A stretch of 64,000 nt of DNA from Rhizomicrobium sp. (GCA_037200385.1 JBBCGL010000001.1:186001-250000), one strand, 5' to 3'; numbered from the stretch's first letter, positions 48,405-58,157 are shown. The notes: generated by a model from the letters alone, not told the origin. A program made the numbers and translations.

Positions 48405-48472
48405 GCAAGACCCCCAGGCGTCCCTGAAGAAAGTATAGCCGAGAATATGCCGCGTGTTTATTGGCCGGGGAC

Positions 48473-50002
48473 TTAAACTTTCCACACCGGCCTGCCGCCG
48501 CCGGGAAGGCCCAGCTTCGGCCATTTCTCGCTCACGGTGCGGATCACCTCATCCGTCATGCGGATCTCGCGGCCCCATTCGCGGCTGGTCTCCGGCGGCA
48601 GCTTGTCCGTCGCGTCGAGCCCGATCTTCGATCCCAGCCCGCTCTGCGGCGACGCGAAGTCCAGATAGTCGATGGGCGTGTGCGCGATCACCGTGATGTC
48701 GCGCGCCGGATCCATCTTGGTCGACACCGCCCACATCACGTCCTTCCAGTCGCGCGCGTCGATGTCGTGGTCCACCACGATCACCCATTTCGTGTACATG
48801 AACTGCCGCAGGTAAGACCACACCGCGAGCATCACGCGCTTGGCGTGGCCGGGATAGGCTTTCTTCATCGAGACCACGGCGATGCGATAGGAACAGCCCT
48901 CGGGCGGCAGCCAGAAATCCACGATCTCGGGAAACTGCTGCTTGAGCAGCGGCACGAACACCTCGTTCAGCGCCTCGCCCAGCACACTGGGCTCGTCCGG
49001 CGGCCGTCCGGTGTAGGTCGACAGATAGATCGGATCGCGCCGCATGGTGATCGCGGTCGCGGTGAACACCGGGAAGGGCTCGACCGAATTGTAGTACCCG
49101 GTGTGATCGCCATAAGGCCCTTCGTCGCGATAATCGGTGAGCGACACCTCGCCCTCGATCACGATCTCCGCCTCGGCCGGCACTTTCAAAGGCTGCGACA
49201 CGCAGTCGACCAGCTCGACGCGCTGGCCGCGCACGAGGCCCGCGAACTGATATTCCGACAAGGTCTCGGGCACCGGCGTCACCGCAGCCAGGATCGTTCC
49301 CGGATCGGCCCCCAGCACCACCGCCGCGGGCAGCGGCTTGGCGGTCTGCGCCGCCCAGCGCTGGTGATGCTGCGCCCCGCCCCGGTGCTTGAGCCAGCGC
49401 ATGATCGTCTGGTTCCGGTTCAGCACCTGCATCCGATAGATGCCGAGATTGAAATTGTCCTCGCGCGAATCCGACGGCCCCTTGGTCACCACCAGCGGCC
49501 AGGTGATCAGCGGCGCCGGCTCGCCCGGCCAGCAGGTCTGCACCGGCAGCCGCGACAGGTCGATCTGATCGCCGCGCAGCACCACCTCCTGCACCGGCGC
49601 CCGCGACACGCCCTTGGGCTTCATCGCGAGGATCGTCTTGGCCAGCGGCAGAAGCTCGAACGCCTCGCCGAAGCTGCGCGGCGGCTGCGGCTGGCGCAAC
49701 TGGGCCATCACCTCGCCGACCTCGCGCAGCTCGCGCGCCGTGGTGCGTTCCTTGCCGTCCATCGTCACGCCCATCGCGACGCGCCTGACGGTCCCGAACA
49801 GGTTGACCAGCACGGGGATGCCGCTCGGCGTTCCGTCCGCCTTGAGCGGACGTTCAAAGAGCACGGCCGGTCCGCCCGTCGCGATCAGCCGCGTCTGGAT
49901 CTCGGTCATCTCCAGCACGGTGGAGACCGGCTCGCGCACCCGCACCAGTTCGCCGGCGGCTTCGAGCTTGGCCATGAAATCGCGGAGCGAGCGGTAGGGC
50001 AT
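48473..50002 (-). CDS. ubiD: UbiD family decarboxylase
   Basis: A 509-residue 3-polyprenyl-4-hydroxybenzoate decarboxylase using prenylated FMN made by UbiX (not seen here). Segments [35 protein letters not shown] and [20 protein letters not shown] are conserved in the family, with catalytic acids in the E-x-x-x-R region ([20 protein letters not shown]). It serves ubiquinone synthesis, as does ubiA further on. Confidence 0.94.
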   Translation of the reverse strand: MPYRSLRDFMAKLEAAGELVRVREPVSTVLEMTEIQTRLIATGGPAVLFERPLKADGTPSGIPVLVNLFGTVRRVAMGVTMDGKERTTARELREVGEVMAQLRQPQPPRSFGEAFELLPLAKTILAMKPKGVSRAPVQEVVLRGDQIDLSRLPVQTCWPGEPAPLITWPLVVTKGPSDSREDNFNLGIYRMQVLNRNQTIMRWLKHRGGAQHHQRWAAQTAKPLPAAVVLGADPGTILAAVTPVPETLSEYQFAGLVRGQRVELVDCVSQPLKVPAEAEIVIEGEVSLTDYRDEGPYGDHTGYYNSVEPFPVFTATAITMRRDPIYLSTYTGRPPDEPSVLGEALNEVFVPLLKQQFPEIVDFWLPPEGCSYRIAVVSMKKAYPGHAKRVMLAVWSYLRQFMYTKWVIVVDHDIDARDWKDVMWAVSTKMDPARDITVIAHTPIDYLDFASPQSGLGSKIGLDATDKLPPETSREWGREIRMTDEVIRTVSEKWPKLGLPGGGRPVWKV

Positions 50003-50361
50003 GGCGGTTTCTAGCCCGAACCCCGGCAGGCGTCACCTTTGTGGTGATTATCTTTCAACTTGGAGCGGTTTCGGGTCGGGTTGAAGCATCGGAGCGGCGC
50101 GTCGTCCTTCGAGGCTCTTCGGCCGGAGTCGCACCTCAGGATGACGCGACTGATTCGGTAGGCCCGTCACCCTGAGGTGCTCCGCGAAGCGGAGCCTCGA
50201 AGGGGCCGGTAGCGACAGCGTACCGGCGGGCCGCTTGGACGGCGATCGTTCAAGCCACTGGGGCGCTGGTCACGCGCCGCCGTCTTGCGCCGCGCCCAAG
50301 AGCCGCTAGGCTCGCAATCGCAAAATCGTGGCCGTCATCCGGCCCAAATGGGGGTTCGTTC
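50003..50361. other. Non-coding stretch before the APC permease
   Basis: About 360 bp containing one family E palindromic repeat (50101-50207). No other gene or RNA was recognised. Confidence 0.5.
50101..50207. repeat. Family E repeat (CCTCAGGATGA type)
   Basis: TCCTTCGAGGCTC ... GCACCTCAGGATGACG and its inverted partner CGTCACCCTGAGGTGC ... GAGCCTCGAAGG form a 107-bp hairpin. Similar palindromes are widespread in alphaproteobacterial intergenic DNA. Confidence 0.7.
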
Positions 50362-51945
50362 ATGCTCTTTGGCCGCGTAAAGCCGCTCTCGGCGATCCTG
50401 GCGACCGCCGAGAAGAAGGCGCTGCACCGTTCGCTGGGCGCCTTCCAGCTCACCATGCTGGGCATCGGCGCGGTGATCGGCACCGGCATCTTCGTGCTCA
50501 CCGCGGAGGCGGCGCAGAAGGCCGGCCCCGGCATGATGCTCTCCTTCGTCATCGCGGGCTTCGTCTGCGCCGTGGCGGCTTTGTGCTATTCCGAACTCGC
50601 CTCGATGGTGCCGGTCGCCGGCTCGGCCTACACTTATACCTACGCCGTCACGGGCGAGCTGCTGGCCTGGATGGTCGGCTGGGCCCTGATCCTCGAATAT
50701 GCGGTGGGCGCCAGCGCCGTCGCGGTCGGCTGGTCGAACCATGCGGTGGGCCTGCTGCACGGCCTGGGGATAGACATCCCGCCGGCGCTCGCCAACGGCG
50801 ACGCGCTGATCGCCAAGATCGAGCTTGCGATGGGCTTTGCCTCGACGCCCGATCTCGTCACCGCCACCCAGGTCGGCGGCTATTTCAACCTGCCGGCGGT
50901 GATCGTCTCCGTGCTGGTCACGCTCCTCCTGATCGTCGGCACGACCGAGAGCGCCCGCGTCAACGCGGTGCTGGTCGCGATCAAGATCGCAGCCCTGACC
51001 GCCTTCATCGCCCTGACCCTCCCGGTGCTGCACAGCACCAACTTCACGCCCTTCATGCCCACCGGCCCGACCGGCGTGCTCGGCGCCGCGGCGTCGATCT
51101 TCTTCGCCTATGTCGGCTTCGACGCGGTCTCGACTGCGGCAGAGGAGACCAAGAACCCGCAGCGCAACGTGCCCATCGGCCTGATCGCCAGCCTCGCGAT
51201 CTGCACGATCTTCTATCTCCTGGTCGCGGCCGGCGCGATCGGTGCGATGGGCGCCCAGCCCGTCGCCGCGGCCGCCGGCGGCGTGCTCTCGCCGGGCTCG
51301 GCCGAGATGGCCGGCCGCTGCGCCTCGATCGTCGCGGGCGGCGCCACCCAGCCGCTGGTCTGCTCCAAGGAAGCGCTGGTCCATGTCCTCGACACCATCG
51401 GCTGGCCGGGCGTCGGCAAGCTGGTCGGCCTCGCCGCGGTGCTGGCGCTGCCCTCGGTCGTGCTGATGATGATGTTCGGCCAGACCCGCGTCTTCTTCGT
51501 GATGGCGCGCGACGGCCTGCTGCCCAAGGCCCTGGCCTCGGTGCATCCGCGCTTCAAGACCCCGCATGTCGTCACCGCGGTGACCGGCGTGGTGGTGACC
51601 GTCGCGGCCGCGATCCTGCCGGTCGGCAAGCTCGCGGACTATTCCAACTCCGGCACGCTCTTCGCCTTCATGATGGTGGCGATCTCGGTGATGGTGCTCA
51701 GGGCCCGCGACCCGGAGCGCAAGCGTCCCTTCCGCACGCCGCTGATCTGGCTGATCGGACCGCTCGCCATCGTCGGCTGCATCGGGCTCTATTTCTCGCT
51801 GCCGCTGATCGCGATCCTGGTGCTGCCGGTCTGGGGCTTCATCGGGCTGCTGGTCTATTTCGGCTACAGCCGTTCGCGCAGCCATGTCGGCCTCGGCATC
51901 CTCGACGGCCCCGAGCCGGAGACCCGGCCGATATTGAAGGACTGA
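50362..51945 (+). CDS. APC family amino acid permease
   Basis: A 527-residue membrane transporter with twelve or more helices. The N-terminal LGIGAVIGTGIFVLTAEAA is the APC substrate motif; FFAYVGFDAVSTAAEETKNPQRNVP is the matching family motif. A cysteine-containing periplasmic loop (AGRCASIVAGGATQPLVCS) between helices is unusual in length. It resembles the cationic amino acid transporter (CAT/YfnA) group. The substrate is not certain. Confidence 0.9.
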   Translation: MLFGRVKPLSAILATAEKKALHRSLGAFQLTMLGIGAVIGTGIFVLTAEAAQKAGPGMMLSFVIAGFVCAVAALCYSELASMVPVAGSAYTYTYAVTGELLAWMVGWALILEYAVGASAVAVGWSNHAVGLLHGLGIDIPPALANGDALIAKIELAMGFASTPDLVTATQVGGYFNLPAVIVSVLVTLLLIVGTTESARVNAVLVAIKIAALTAFIALTLPVLHSTNFTPFMPTGPTGVLGAAASIFFAYVGFDAVSTAAEETKNPQRNVPIGLIASLAICTIFYLLVAAGAIGAMGAQPVAAAAGGVLSPGSAEMAGRCASIVAGGATQPLVCSKEALVHVLDTIGWPGVGKLVGLAAVLALPSVVLMMMFGQTRVFFVMARDGLLPKALASVHPRFKTPHVVTAVTGVVVTVAAAILPVGKLADYSNSGTLFAFMMVAISVMVLRARDPERKRPFRTPLIWLIGPLAIVGCIGLYFSLPLIAILVLPVWGFIGLLVYFGYSRSRSHVGLGILDGPEPETRPILKD

Positions 51946-51956
51946 ACGGCACCACT

Positions 51957-52086
51957 TGTCATCCCCGGCGAGCGCGAGCGACAGCGAGCGCGAGGGAAGG
52001 GGACCCAGGCAGGAAATACCGTCATGGTGTTTGCCGCCTGGGTCCCCTTCCCTCGACGCACTCCGTGCGTCTCGCCGGGGATGACG
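51957..52086. repeat. Family C repeat, long form
   Basis: TGTCATCCCCGGCGAGCG ... GGGAAGGGGACCCAGGC ... GCCTGGGTCCCCTTCCC ... GCCGGGGATGAC. It lies between the convergent APC permease and FUSC genes. Confidence 0.8.
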
Positions 52087-52166
52087 GCAGTGTTTGTGCA
52101 CCAAGCGCGCGCCAGCACGCCGAACAGGTCTTACGCGGAGGATCGTGCTCCTCCGCGTGAAAAACC

Positions 52167-53315
52167 TCAGTTCTCCGGAATTGCCGCCCCCGCACCCGCC
52201 GTCTGCCGTGCCGCCCTCGGCGGCCCCGCGATCGCGCCCGCGCATCCCGCCAGCTCGTTGAGATCGTCGCGCAGGGTCTGCAGCAGGAAGGGCAGGGCTT
52301 CGAGATGTGCCGCCGGATCGCCCGGCAGTTTCTCGAGCCGCGCGATCGCCGCGTTCACGCTGGTATCCAGCTCCGTTCCCGCGCCGGCCGGCACACCCTC
52401 CGCCAGCAGATGCTGGATCGCGCCGAGCCGCGCCCGCGCATCGCGCAGGAAGGGCCGCAGCGCCTCGATCGCTCCTTCCGGCAGCGGTGCGCTGCCCAGG
52501 GCGCGGTGGATGAACACGATGGCGCCATGCGTCCGCGACAGCGCGGCGGCGAACTGGTTCGGCAGCGTCTCCGACAGGTCGCGCTCGGCGCGCTTGGCCT
52601 TGATCTGCCGCGCCGCGATGGTCAGCTCGCGCATCTCGCGCCGCGTCTTGGCGTTCAGCCGCTTGAATGTGTCGGCGGCCGCCGCGTCGCCCGGCTTCAT
52701 CCCGAGCGACAGCAAATTCGCCAGCGGCATCATCAGCGCCGCCGCGTCCTTGCGCAGGCCCTTCATCGCATTCGACGGCAGGACCACATAGGAGACGAAC
52801 AGCGCCACCAGCGTCCCCATGCCGACATCCAGCACGCGCAAGCCCGCCACGCCCAGCCCGAACCATCCCGTCTTGCCGCTCGCCGTCGCCGACAGCACGA
52901 TCATCGCCGCCATCGGCGCGGCGCGGAACGCGGAGTTGTCCGCCGAAAGGAATGCCATCGGCGCCATGGCGAGGAACAGCAGCGCCCAGTCGGGAATGCC
53001 GAAATGGTGCAGGAAACTCGCGCCGAGCCCGACCGCGGCGCCCGCCAGCGTGCCGACCAGCCGATCCGTCGCCGAGCCGCCCGCCCCCTTGGCCCCGCCG
53101 CGCGCGACGATGACCGCCGACATCACCGGCCAATAGGTCTCCGGCAGATGCTGCAGCGTCGCGAGCAGGTAAGCGAGCGTCGCCGACAGCCCGACGCGGC
53201 CGCCGATCAGCAGCGCGTCCTGGTGCTGCGCGTACAGCGCGCGTGCGCGATGGGCGAGGGAGAGCAAGCGCGTTTTCACGGCGCGATTATCGCGCGGCGT
53301 TCCGGTTTCGTCCAC
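52167..53315 (-). CDS. FUSC family membrane protein
   Basis: A 382-residue protein with about five or six helices in its first 180 residues (RVGLSATLAYLLATLQHLPETYWPVMSAVIVARG; RLVGTLAGAAVGLG) and a cytoplasmic helical C-terminal half with a basic segment. This matches the fusaric-acid-resistance/aromatic-acid exporter type (FUSC/ArAE). No partner membrane-fusion protein is adjacent. The start may be at the GTG codon 13 residues in, since no clear ribosome site was found for the ATG. Confidence 0.8.
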   Translation of the reverse strand: MDETGTPRDNRAVKTRLLSLAHRARALYAQHQDALLIGGRVGLSATLAYLLATLQHLPETYWPVMSAVIVARGGAKGAGGSATDRLVGTLAGAAVGLGASFLHHFGIPDWALLFLAMAPMAFLSADNSAFRAAPMAAMIVLSATASGKTGWFGLGVAGLRVLDVGMGTLVALFVSYVVLPSNAMKGLRKDAAALMMPLANLLSLGMKPGDAAAADTFKRLNAKTRREMRELTIAARQIKAKRAERDLSETLPNQFAAALSRTHGAIVFIHRALGSAPLPEGAIEALRPFLRDARARLGAIQHLLAEGVPAGAGTELDTSVNAAIARLEKLPGDPAAHLEALPFLLQTLRDDLNELAGCAGAIAGPPRAARQTAGAGAAIPEN

Positions 53316-53360
53316 GCCGAATTTCGGTCGTGTCTCAGGTCGAACCTGGCAGGCCGTGCC

Positions 53361-53882
53361 CTAGCTGCACTTTGCCAAAATCGCATCCACGACGCGTTCG
53401 ATCGGCTCGGTGGCATCGATGGCAATTCCGTTCTTCGGAATATCCTCTTCCGTCGCGTGCAGTCGCCGGATCAGCGCCTGTTCGCTCGGCTTTCCCCCGA
53501 ACTCGTCTTCCGGCCTGGCGGCAAGCCGCCGGTTCAACGTGTCGAGATCGACGCCGAGAACGAACACAAGGTCGAACGAATCGATGAAGTGGCGGGAATT
53601 CCTCGCGCCGCCGCAGAAGAAGGTGCTGGCGTGGCCGCGATCGGCGAGCAGCGATTTGGCCTTGTCGACATTCCAGATCCAGTGCTCGTGCGCCCAGGCG
53701 ACGCGGTCCGCGACGCTCTCGGGAGCAGGCCCCGCCAGCGCTTCACCCGTCTCGGGATCGCCGCGATAGGCCAATTCCCGGTCGCCATGGACCACGTGAT
53801 AGCCGCGCCGCTGCAGTTCTTCGGCCACCGTGGTCTTGCCGGTGCCGGAAACGCCTTCGATCAGATAGTTTCGGATGCCCAT
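53361..53882 (-). CDS. P-loop nucleoside-kinase-like protein
   Basis: A 173-residue AAA/kinase protein. Walker A is GVSGTGKTTVAEEL at the N-terminus, with LVFVLGVDLDTLNRRLAAR in the lid region. ERVVDAILAKC is the C-terminal helix. It resembles shikimate/gluconate/nucleoside kinase-like small ATPases; the substrate is unknown. It is downstream of the citrate synthase gene (120 bp) on the same strand. Confidence 0.75.
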   Translation of the reverse strand: MGIRNYLIEGVSGTGKTTVAEELQRRGYHVVHGDRELAYRGDPETGEALAGPAPESVADRVAWAHEHWIWNVDKAKSLLADRGHASTFFCGGARNSRHFIDSFDLVFVLGVDLDTLNRRLAARPEDEFGGKPSEQALIRRLHATEEDIPKNGIAIDATEPIERVVDAILAKCS

Positions 53883-54002
53883 CCCACCGGCCCATCGCGG
53901 CCCCAGCCGGCACCATGTATAGCGCCGAAGCCCGCGCGCCGCATAGGCGGCTTCCGTGGAGCAATTTTGTCGTCCGCCATCCCGCGTTTTCGCGCCGTCC
54001 GA

Positions 54003-55094
54003 TCACCCCGGCATCTCCCCGATATACGCCGAGCTCGGCCGCAGCAGGCGGCCCCGCCGCTGCTGCTCGCGGGCATGTGCCGTCCACCCCGCCGCCCGCG
54101 CCGTCGCGAAGATCGGCGTGAAAGCCTGCCGCGGGATCTGCAGCGCGTCCAGCAGGATCGCGGTGAAGAACTCCACATTGGTGTCGAGCGGATGATCCGG
54201 CTTCTTCTTCCGCAGCGCCGCGCGCGCATAGGCTTCGACCTCGGCCGCGAAGGGCAGGTCGACGGCGTTGCCCGCGAGCTTCGCCATCGCGCTCTTCAGC
54301 ACGTCGGCGCGTGGATCGCGCACCTTGTAGACGCGGTGGCCGAAGCCCATCAGCCGCTCGCCGCGCGCCAGGGCGCCGTCGATCCAGGGCGCGATGCGCT
54401 CGCTTGTGCCGATGGCGTCGAGCATCTCCAGCACCGGCTCGGGTGCGCCGCCATGCAGCGGCCCCGTCAGGGCGCAGTAGCCGCCCGTCACCGCACAGAA
54501 CAGGTCGGCCTGCGTCGAGGCGATGACCCGCGCCGTGAAGGTCGAGGCGTTCATCCCGTGATCGCTCACCGTGACGAAATAGGCGTCGAGCGCCGCCGCC
54601 TCCGCCGCGCTGGGCGCCCGGCCATGCAGCATGGAGAGGGTGTCGGCCGCATGGCCGAGCTTGGCGTTCGGGATATGCGGTGCCTTGCCTTTGCTCCGCT
54701 GCACCAGCGCGCCGACGATCACGGGCAGGGCGCCCACGATGGTGGCGTCATGGGTGAGGCCGTGCTCGGCGCGCAGCGTCGCCACCGCGGCGCGGAACCC
54801 GTCGACGATCGACAGCCCTTCGCTCGCGGCCAGGAATTGTGCGACATGGCCGAACGCGCGCACCCGCGCTTCGCCCAGCGCCGCGCGGACCTCCGCCTCG
54901 CTGATCGGCGTGGTGGTCGCCGCGGTCCACAGCCGCGCCGTGACGCCCTCGAAGCTCGTCTTGGCCGCGAGGTCCGCGACCCGCTCGCCCGCGATGATCA
55001 GCTCGCCCTTCTGCCCGTCCACATGGCTCAGCGCCGTCTCCGCCGCCGCCACCCCGTCCAGCCCGATGGGGGATTTGCTGCTCTGCACCGTCAT
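54003..55094 (-). CDS. Citrate synthase / 2-methylcitrate synthase-like
   Basis: A 363-residue short-type citrate synthase. SDHGMNASTFTARV, GPLHGGAPEPVLEML and GFGHRVYKVRDPRADVL carry the catalytic His residues. The usual NVDF aspartate reads NVEFFTA (Asp to Glu), as in some relatives of the methylcitrate/CitA group. ATG at 55094 follows GGAAG. Divergent from a second citrate synthase with an N-terminal DNA-binding domain; 67 bp separate the two starts. Confidence 0.86.
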   Translation of the reverse strand: MTVQSSKSPIGLDGVAAAETALSHVDGQKGELIIAGERVADLAAKTSFEGVTARLWTAATTTPISEAEVRAALGEARVRAFGHVAQFLAASEGLSIVDGFRAAVATLRAEHGLTHDATIVGALPVIVGALVQRSKGKAPHIPNAKLGHAADTLSMLHGRAPSAAEAAALDAYFVTVSDHGMNASTFTARVIASTQADLFCAVTGGYCALTGPLHGGAPEPVLEMLDAIGTSERIAPWIDGALARGERLMGFGHRVYKVRDPRADVLKSAMAKLAGNAVDLPFAAEVEAYARAALRKKKPDHPLDTNVEFFTAILLDALQIPRQAFTPIFATARAAGWTAHAREQQRRGRLLRPSSAYIGEMPG

Positions 55095-55141
55095 GTCCGT
55101 CTTCCTTGTTGCGTTGCACAAAAGATCGGGCGGCTAGACGT

Positions 55142-55170
55142 ATTGATCAATCTTGATTAGCATGATCAAT
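55142..55170. promoter_or_regulatory. Tandem TGATCA palindromes between the citrate synthase genes
   Basis: ATTGATCAAT (55142-55151, a perfect palindrome) and ATGATCAAT (55162-55170) have their TGATCA centres 19 bp apart, with TTGATTA between. The second overlaps or abuts the start of the DNA-binding citrate synthase. The site is a candidate operator for that protein; this is inference. Confidence 0.5.
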
Positions 55171-56382
55171 ATGAATAATTCTGACGACACCCTCTATCTT
55201 TCCGCCCGCGACGCCGCCACCGAGCTCGCGGTCTCGCCGGCCACGCTCTACGCCTATGTGAGCCGGGGCCTGATCCGCTCCGAGCCTGGCGACACGCCAC
55301 GCAGCCGCCGCTACCGCGCCGAGGACGTCCGCGGCCTCAAGAACCGCCGCGCCCCGCTGGTCGAGACCCAGGGCCTTAGATCCGCCGACCTGCCGGTGAT
55401 GGACTCGGCGGTCTCGACCATCACCGAAGAGGGCCCGATCTATCGCGGCGTCCGCGCTGTCACGCTGGCCGAGAGCGCGACCTTCGAGCAATGCGCCAGC
55501 CTGCTGTGGGATTCCAAATCGTCCGATCCCTTCGCGAAATCGAACCTGCCGGTGATCTCGCCCGCGATGCGCGCGATCCTGGCGGCGACGCGGGGCGCGG
55601 CGCCGATCGACCGCGCGGTGGCGGTGCTCAGCCAGGCCGCCGAAGCCGACCCGCGCGCCTACAATGCCGTCGCCGAAGGCCGCGCCGCCACCGGCGCCCG
55701 CATCCTGCGCCTCACCGTCGCCGCGATGATCGAGGCCGAACCCTCCGCCGAGCTGCTGCACCGGCAGATCGCGCGCGCCTGGGCGCCGCAGCACAACCAT
55801 GCCGAAGACCTGATCCGCCGGGCGCTGGTGCTGCTGGCCGATCACGAGCTCAATGCGTCGACCTTCACGGTGCGCTGCGCCGCCTCGACCGGCATCAGCC
55901 TCTACGATTCCATCATCGCCGGCCTCGTCGCCCTGAAAGGTCCGCGCCATGGCGGTGTCGGGCCGCAGGCCTCCAAGCTGCTCGACATGCTGGTCGAGGG
56001 CGATGTCGCCGCCATCGTGCGCGAGCGCGTCGCGCTGGGCGAGCGGTTCCCCGGCTTCGGCCACATGATCTACCGCGAGCAGGATCCGCGCGCGACCTCG
56101 CTGTTCGGCGCCCTGGTCAAGACCGGCATCGACAAGCGCTTCGCGGTCGAGATCCCGCAGGCCGTGAAGGACGCGACCGGCGCCTTCGCCAATTGCGATT
56201 ACGCCCTGGCGGTGATGCGCCGCGTGCTCGGCATGCCGGCGGGCAGCGAGACCACGCTCTTCGCGATGGCGCGCGTCGCGGGCTGGATCGCACATGCCAG
56301 CGAGCAGCTCGAAAGCAGGAAGCTGATCCGGCCCAGAGCCCGCTACACGGGGCCGGCGCCGACGCCGTTGCGGAAGCGTTGA
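55162..56382 (+). CDS. Citrate synthase with N-terminal DNA-binding domain
   Basis: A 406-residue protein. Residues about 8-60 form a MerR/excisionase-like winged helix (YLSARDAATELAVSPATLYAYVSRGLIRSEPGD ... RRYRAEDV), and the rest is a citrate synthase fold with ADHELNASTFTVR, GPRHGGVG and GFGHMIYREQDPRA; the Asp lies in ANCDYALAVM. The HR pair of GFGHR is changed to HM. It may sense citrate-synthase substrates and regulate the divergent gene. No clear ribosome site precedes ATG 55162 or ATG 55171, and either may be the start. Confidence 0.85.
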   Translation: MINMNNSDDTLYLSARDAATELAVSPATLYAYVSRGLIRSEPGDTPRSRRYRAEDVRGLKNRRAPLVETQGLRSADLPVMDSAVSTITEEGPIYRGVRAVTLAESATFEQCASLLWDSKSSDPFAKSNLPVISPAMRAILAATRGAAPIDRAVAVLSQAAEADPRAYNAVAEGRAATGARILRLTVAAMIEAEPSAELLHRQIARAWAPQHNHAEDLIRRALVLLADHELNASTFTVRCAASTGISLYDSIIAGLVALKGPRHGGVGPQASKLLDMLVEGDVAAIVRERVALGERFPGFGHMIYREQDPRATSLFGALVKTGIDKRFAVEIPQAVKDATGAFANCDYALAVMRRVLGMPAGSETTLFAMARVAGWIAHASEQLESRKLIRPRARYTGPAPTPLRKR

Positions 56383-56405
56383 TCTGGTGCCGCAACCAAC
56401 TCCGC

Positions 56406-56538
56406 TGTCATCCCCGGCTGAGCGCGAGCGTAGCGAGCGCGAAGGGAAGGGGACCCAGGCGTTGATGACCGGACGGTATTGACTACCTGGGTCCCCTTCC
56501 CCTCGCGATGCTACGCATCGCTCGGCCGGGGATGACAG
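56406..56538. repeat. Family C repeat, long form
   Basis: TGTCATCCCCGGCTGAGCG ... GGGAAGGGGACCCAGGC ... CTGGGTCCCCTTCCCC ... GGCCGGGGATGACA. It lies between the convergent HTH-citrate synthase and DUF4279-like genes. Confidence 0.8.
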
Positions 56539-56545
56539 CGGGGCT

Positions 56546-56881
56546 CTATTCGAACACCAACCCAATCATCAGTCCACGGAACATCTCCGCGACCGTTGCA
56601 TCCGCCGCTCCGCCGCCGCTCACCGCGATCTCCACCCGGCCGCCGCCCGCGCGGATCGCGTCGACGAAGAACCGGTAGTGCGCGAACCGCGCCGCGATAT
56701 CGCGCAGCCCCGCGTCGACGCCGCCGTCCGCCGTCTCGTTGCCGGCGAGCTGCGTCTGCCAATAACTCTCGCGCTGATCCCCGTCCGCGGCCCAAGACGT
56801 CGTCGGCGGCAGGCCGAGCGCCTCGGTGATCGTCCTGGGATCGACCGAGGGATGAAAGACGCGCAGCGTGAATGCCGTCAT
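56546..56881 (-). CDS. DUF4279-like small protein
   Basis: A 111-residue protein: FTLRVFHPSVDPRTITEALGL near the start, GDQRESYWQTQL in the middle, RFAHYRFFVDAIRAGGGRVEIAVSG near the end. This layout resembles DUF4279 proteins. Its start overlaps the stop of the upstream methyltransferase by four bases (ATGA), so it is the last gene of the oxygenase-methyltransferase cluster. The function is unknown. Confidence 0.65.
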   Translation of the reverse strand: MTAFTLRVFHPSVDPRTITEALGLPPTTSWAADGDQRESYWQTQLAGNETADGGVDAGLRDIAARFAHYRFFVDAIRAGGGRVEIAVSGGGAADATVAEMFRGLMIGLVFE

Positions 56882-57522
56882 GCCAGCAGCCGGTACACGC
56901 TGGTCTCGCGGATTTCGCGGTCTTCGAGGTCGCGCGTCGTCTGCACCCGATAGGTCTGAAGCTTCTCGACGCCGCCCTTGGGGAAATAGCTGCGTCCCGG
57001 ATCGCCCAGATAGACGCTCGCGCCGTGATGCGCCTGGTCCGCCAGCCACGCCATCAGCCGTTCCGCCAGCGGCCGCTCGTAGCACATGTCGCCGACCAGG
57101 ATGACGCGCCAGTTGCCGTCCGAGCCGATCAGGTCGCTGGTGGTCGCGCCCAGGATCGCGCTGTTGGCGATGGCGTTGAGCTTGATCGCCGCATAGGCGA
57201 AGGGATCGACATCGGCCGCCATCACGCGCTCGGCGCCCGCCTTCGCCGCCGCGATCGCGATCAGTCCCGAGCCTGCGCCGAAGTCGAGCACGTCCTTGCC
57301 GCGCACCAGCACGGGATGGTCGAGCACGTGCCGCGCCAGCGCCTGGCCGCCGGCCCAGGCGAAGGCCCAATAGGGCGGCGGCACGCCCTGCGCCTGCAAT
57401 TCTTCCTCCGTCAGCCGCCACAGCGGCACGACCTCGGTCGCCAGATGCAGCTTGATCTCGGGCACCAGCGGCGGCGCCATCAGCACGGTGTTGGCTTCGA
57501 TGAAGGCGGTGGGCTCGGTCAA
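56878..57522 (-). CDS. METTL20-like class I methyltransferase (copy 2)
   Basis: A 214-residue SAM methyltransferase. Motif I is [15 protein letters not shown], the acidic loop [11 protein letters not shown], and VGDMCYER replaces the ND/N-x-P substrate loop. [13 protein letters not shown] segment is near the end. This set resembles the METTL20/ETFB lysine methyltransferase and nicotinamide N-methylase group, which in some alphaproteobacteria modify ETF-beta and ribosomal protein L7/L12. The upstream gene is a clear paralogue overlapping it by four bases. Confidence 0.8.
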   Translation of the reverse strand: MTEPTAFIEANTVLMAPPLVPEIKLHLATEVVPLWRLTEEELQAQGVPPPYWAFAWAGGQALARHVLDHPVLVRGKDVLDFGAGSGLIAIAAAKAGAERVMAADVDPFAYAAIKLNAIANSAILGATTSDLIGSDGNWRVILVGDMCYERPLAERLMAWLADQAHHGASVYLGDPGRSYFPKGGVEKLQTYRVQTTRDLEDREIRETSVYRLLA

Positions 57523-58157
57523 ACGGCTCTCGTGAAGCGGTAGACATGGGTCTCGCGGAAGGGAAAATCCTCTTCGACGTGCACGGTGTGGCCGTCATAG
57601 CACGCGATCCGCTCGAAGCCAGACTTCGGCGTGTAGCCGCGGCCCGGATCGCCGAGCAGGATCGTCGCGCCCGCGCGCCCCTGCGCCTCCAGCCATGGCA
57701 GAACCCGTCCCATCATGGCGCCCTCATAGCAGACATCGCCGCAAAGGATCACATCCCAGCGTCCGTCGCCTGTGAGCACATCCTCGCAACACATGTCGAC
57801 CGCGACGCCGTTGGCCGCCGCATTGAGCGCGATGGCCGCCGCGGCAAGCGGATCGATGTCGGCCGCCAGCACGGACTTCGCGCCCGCTTTCATCGCGGCG
57901 ATCGCGTTCAGCCCCGACCCGGCGCCGAAATCGAGCACCGTCTTGCCGCGGACGCAGTCCGGATGATCGAGCGTATAGCGTGCCAACCCCTGTCCGCCGG
58001 ACCACGCGAAAGCCCAATAGGGCCGCAGCGTGTGCCGCTCGCCGAGCGCGGCGATCAGCGGCGCCATGGCACCGGCCAGGTGGAGCCTGATCTCGGGCAC
58101 CAGCGGCGCGGTGCCGAGCCGCGTATGGGCGCCGATAAAGGCCGTGGCATCGATCAC
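57519..58157 (-). CDS. METTL20-like class I methyltransferase (copy 1)
   Basis: A 212-residue paralogue of the next gene: [62 protein letters not shown] and [12 protein letters not shown]. The two proteins align from end to end, so they arose by tandem duplication. It overlaps the upstream oxygenase gene by four bases. The substrate is probably a protein lysine, judged only by the family. Confidence 0.8.
   Translation of the reverse strand: MIDATAFIGAHTRLGTAPLVPEIRLHLAGAMAPLIAALGERHTLRPYWAFAWSGGQGLARYTLDHPDCVRGKTVLDFGAGSGLNAIAAMKAGAKSVLAADIDPLAAAAIALNAAANGVAVDMCCEDVLTGDGRWDVILCGDVCYEGAMMGRVLPWLEAQGRAGATILLGDPGRGYTPKSGFERIACYDGHTVHVEEDFPFRETHVYRFTRAV

Noticed and set aside
45909-48476. A plus-strand open frame of 855 codons
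   Set aside because: It is the antisense of pmbA and the retropepsin gene; its translation is Arg/His/Asp-rich without domain likeness.
55142-55170. FNR/FixK box between the citrate synthase genes
   Set aside because: TTGAT and ATCAA occur but not with the four-base spacing of the FNR site; tandem TGATCA palindromes describe the region better.
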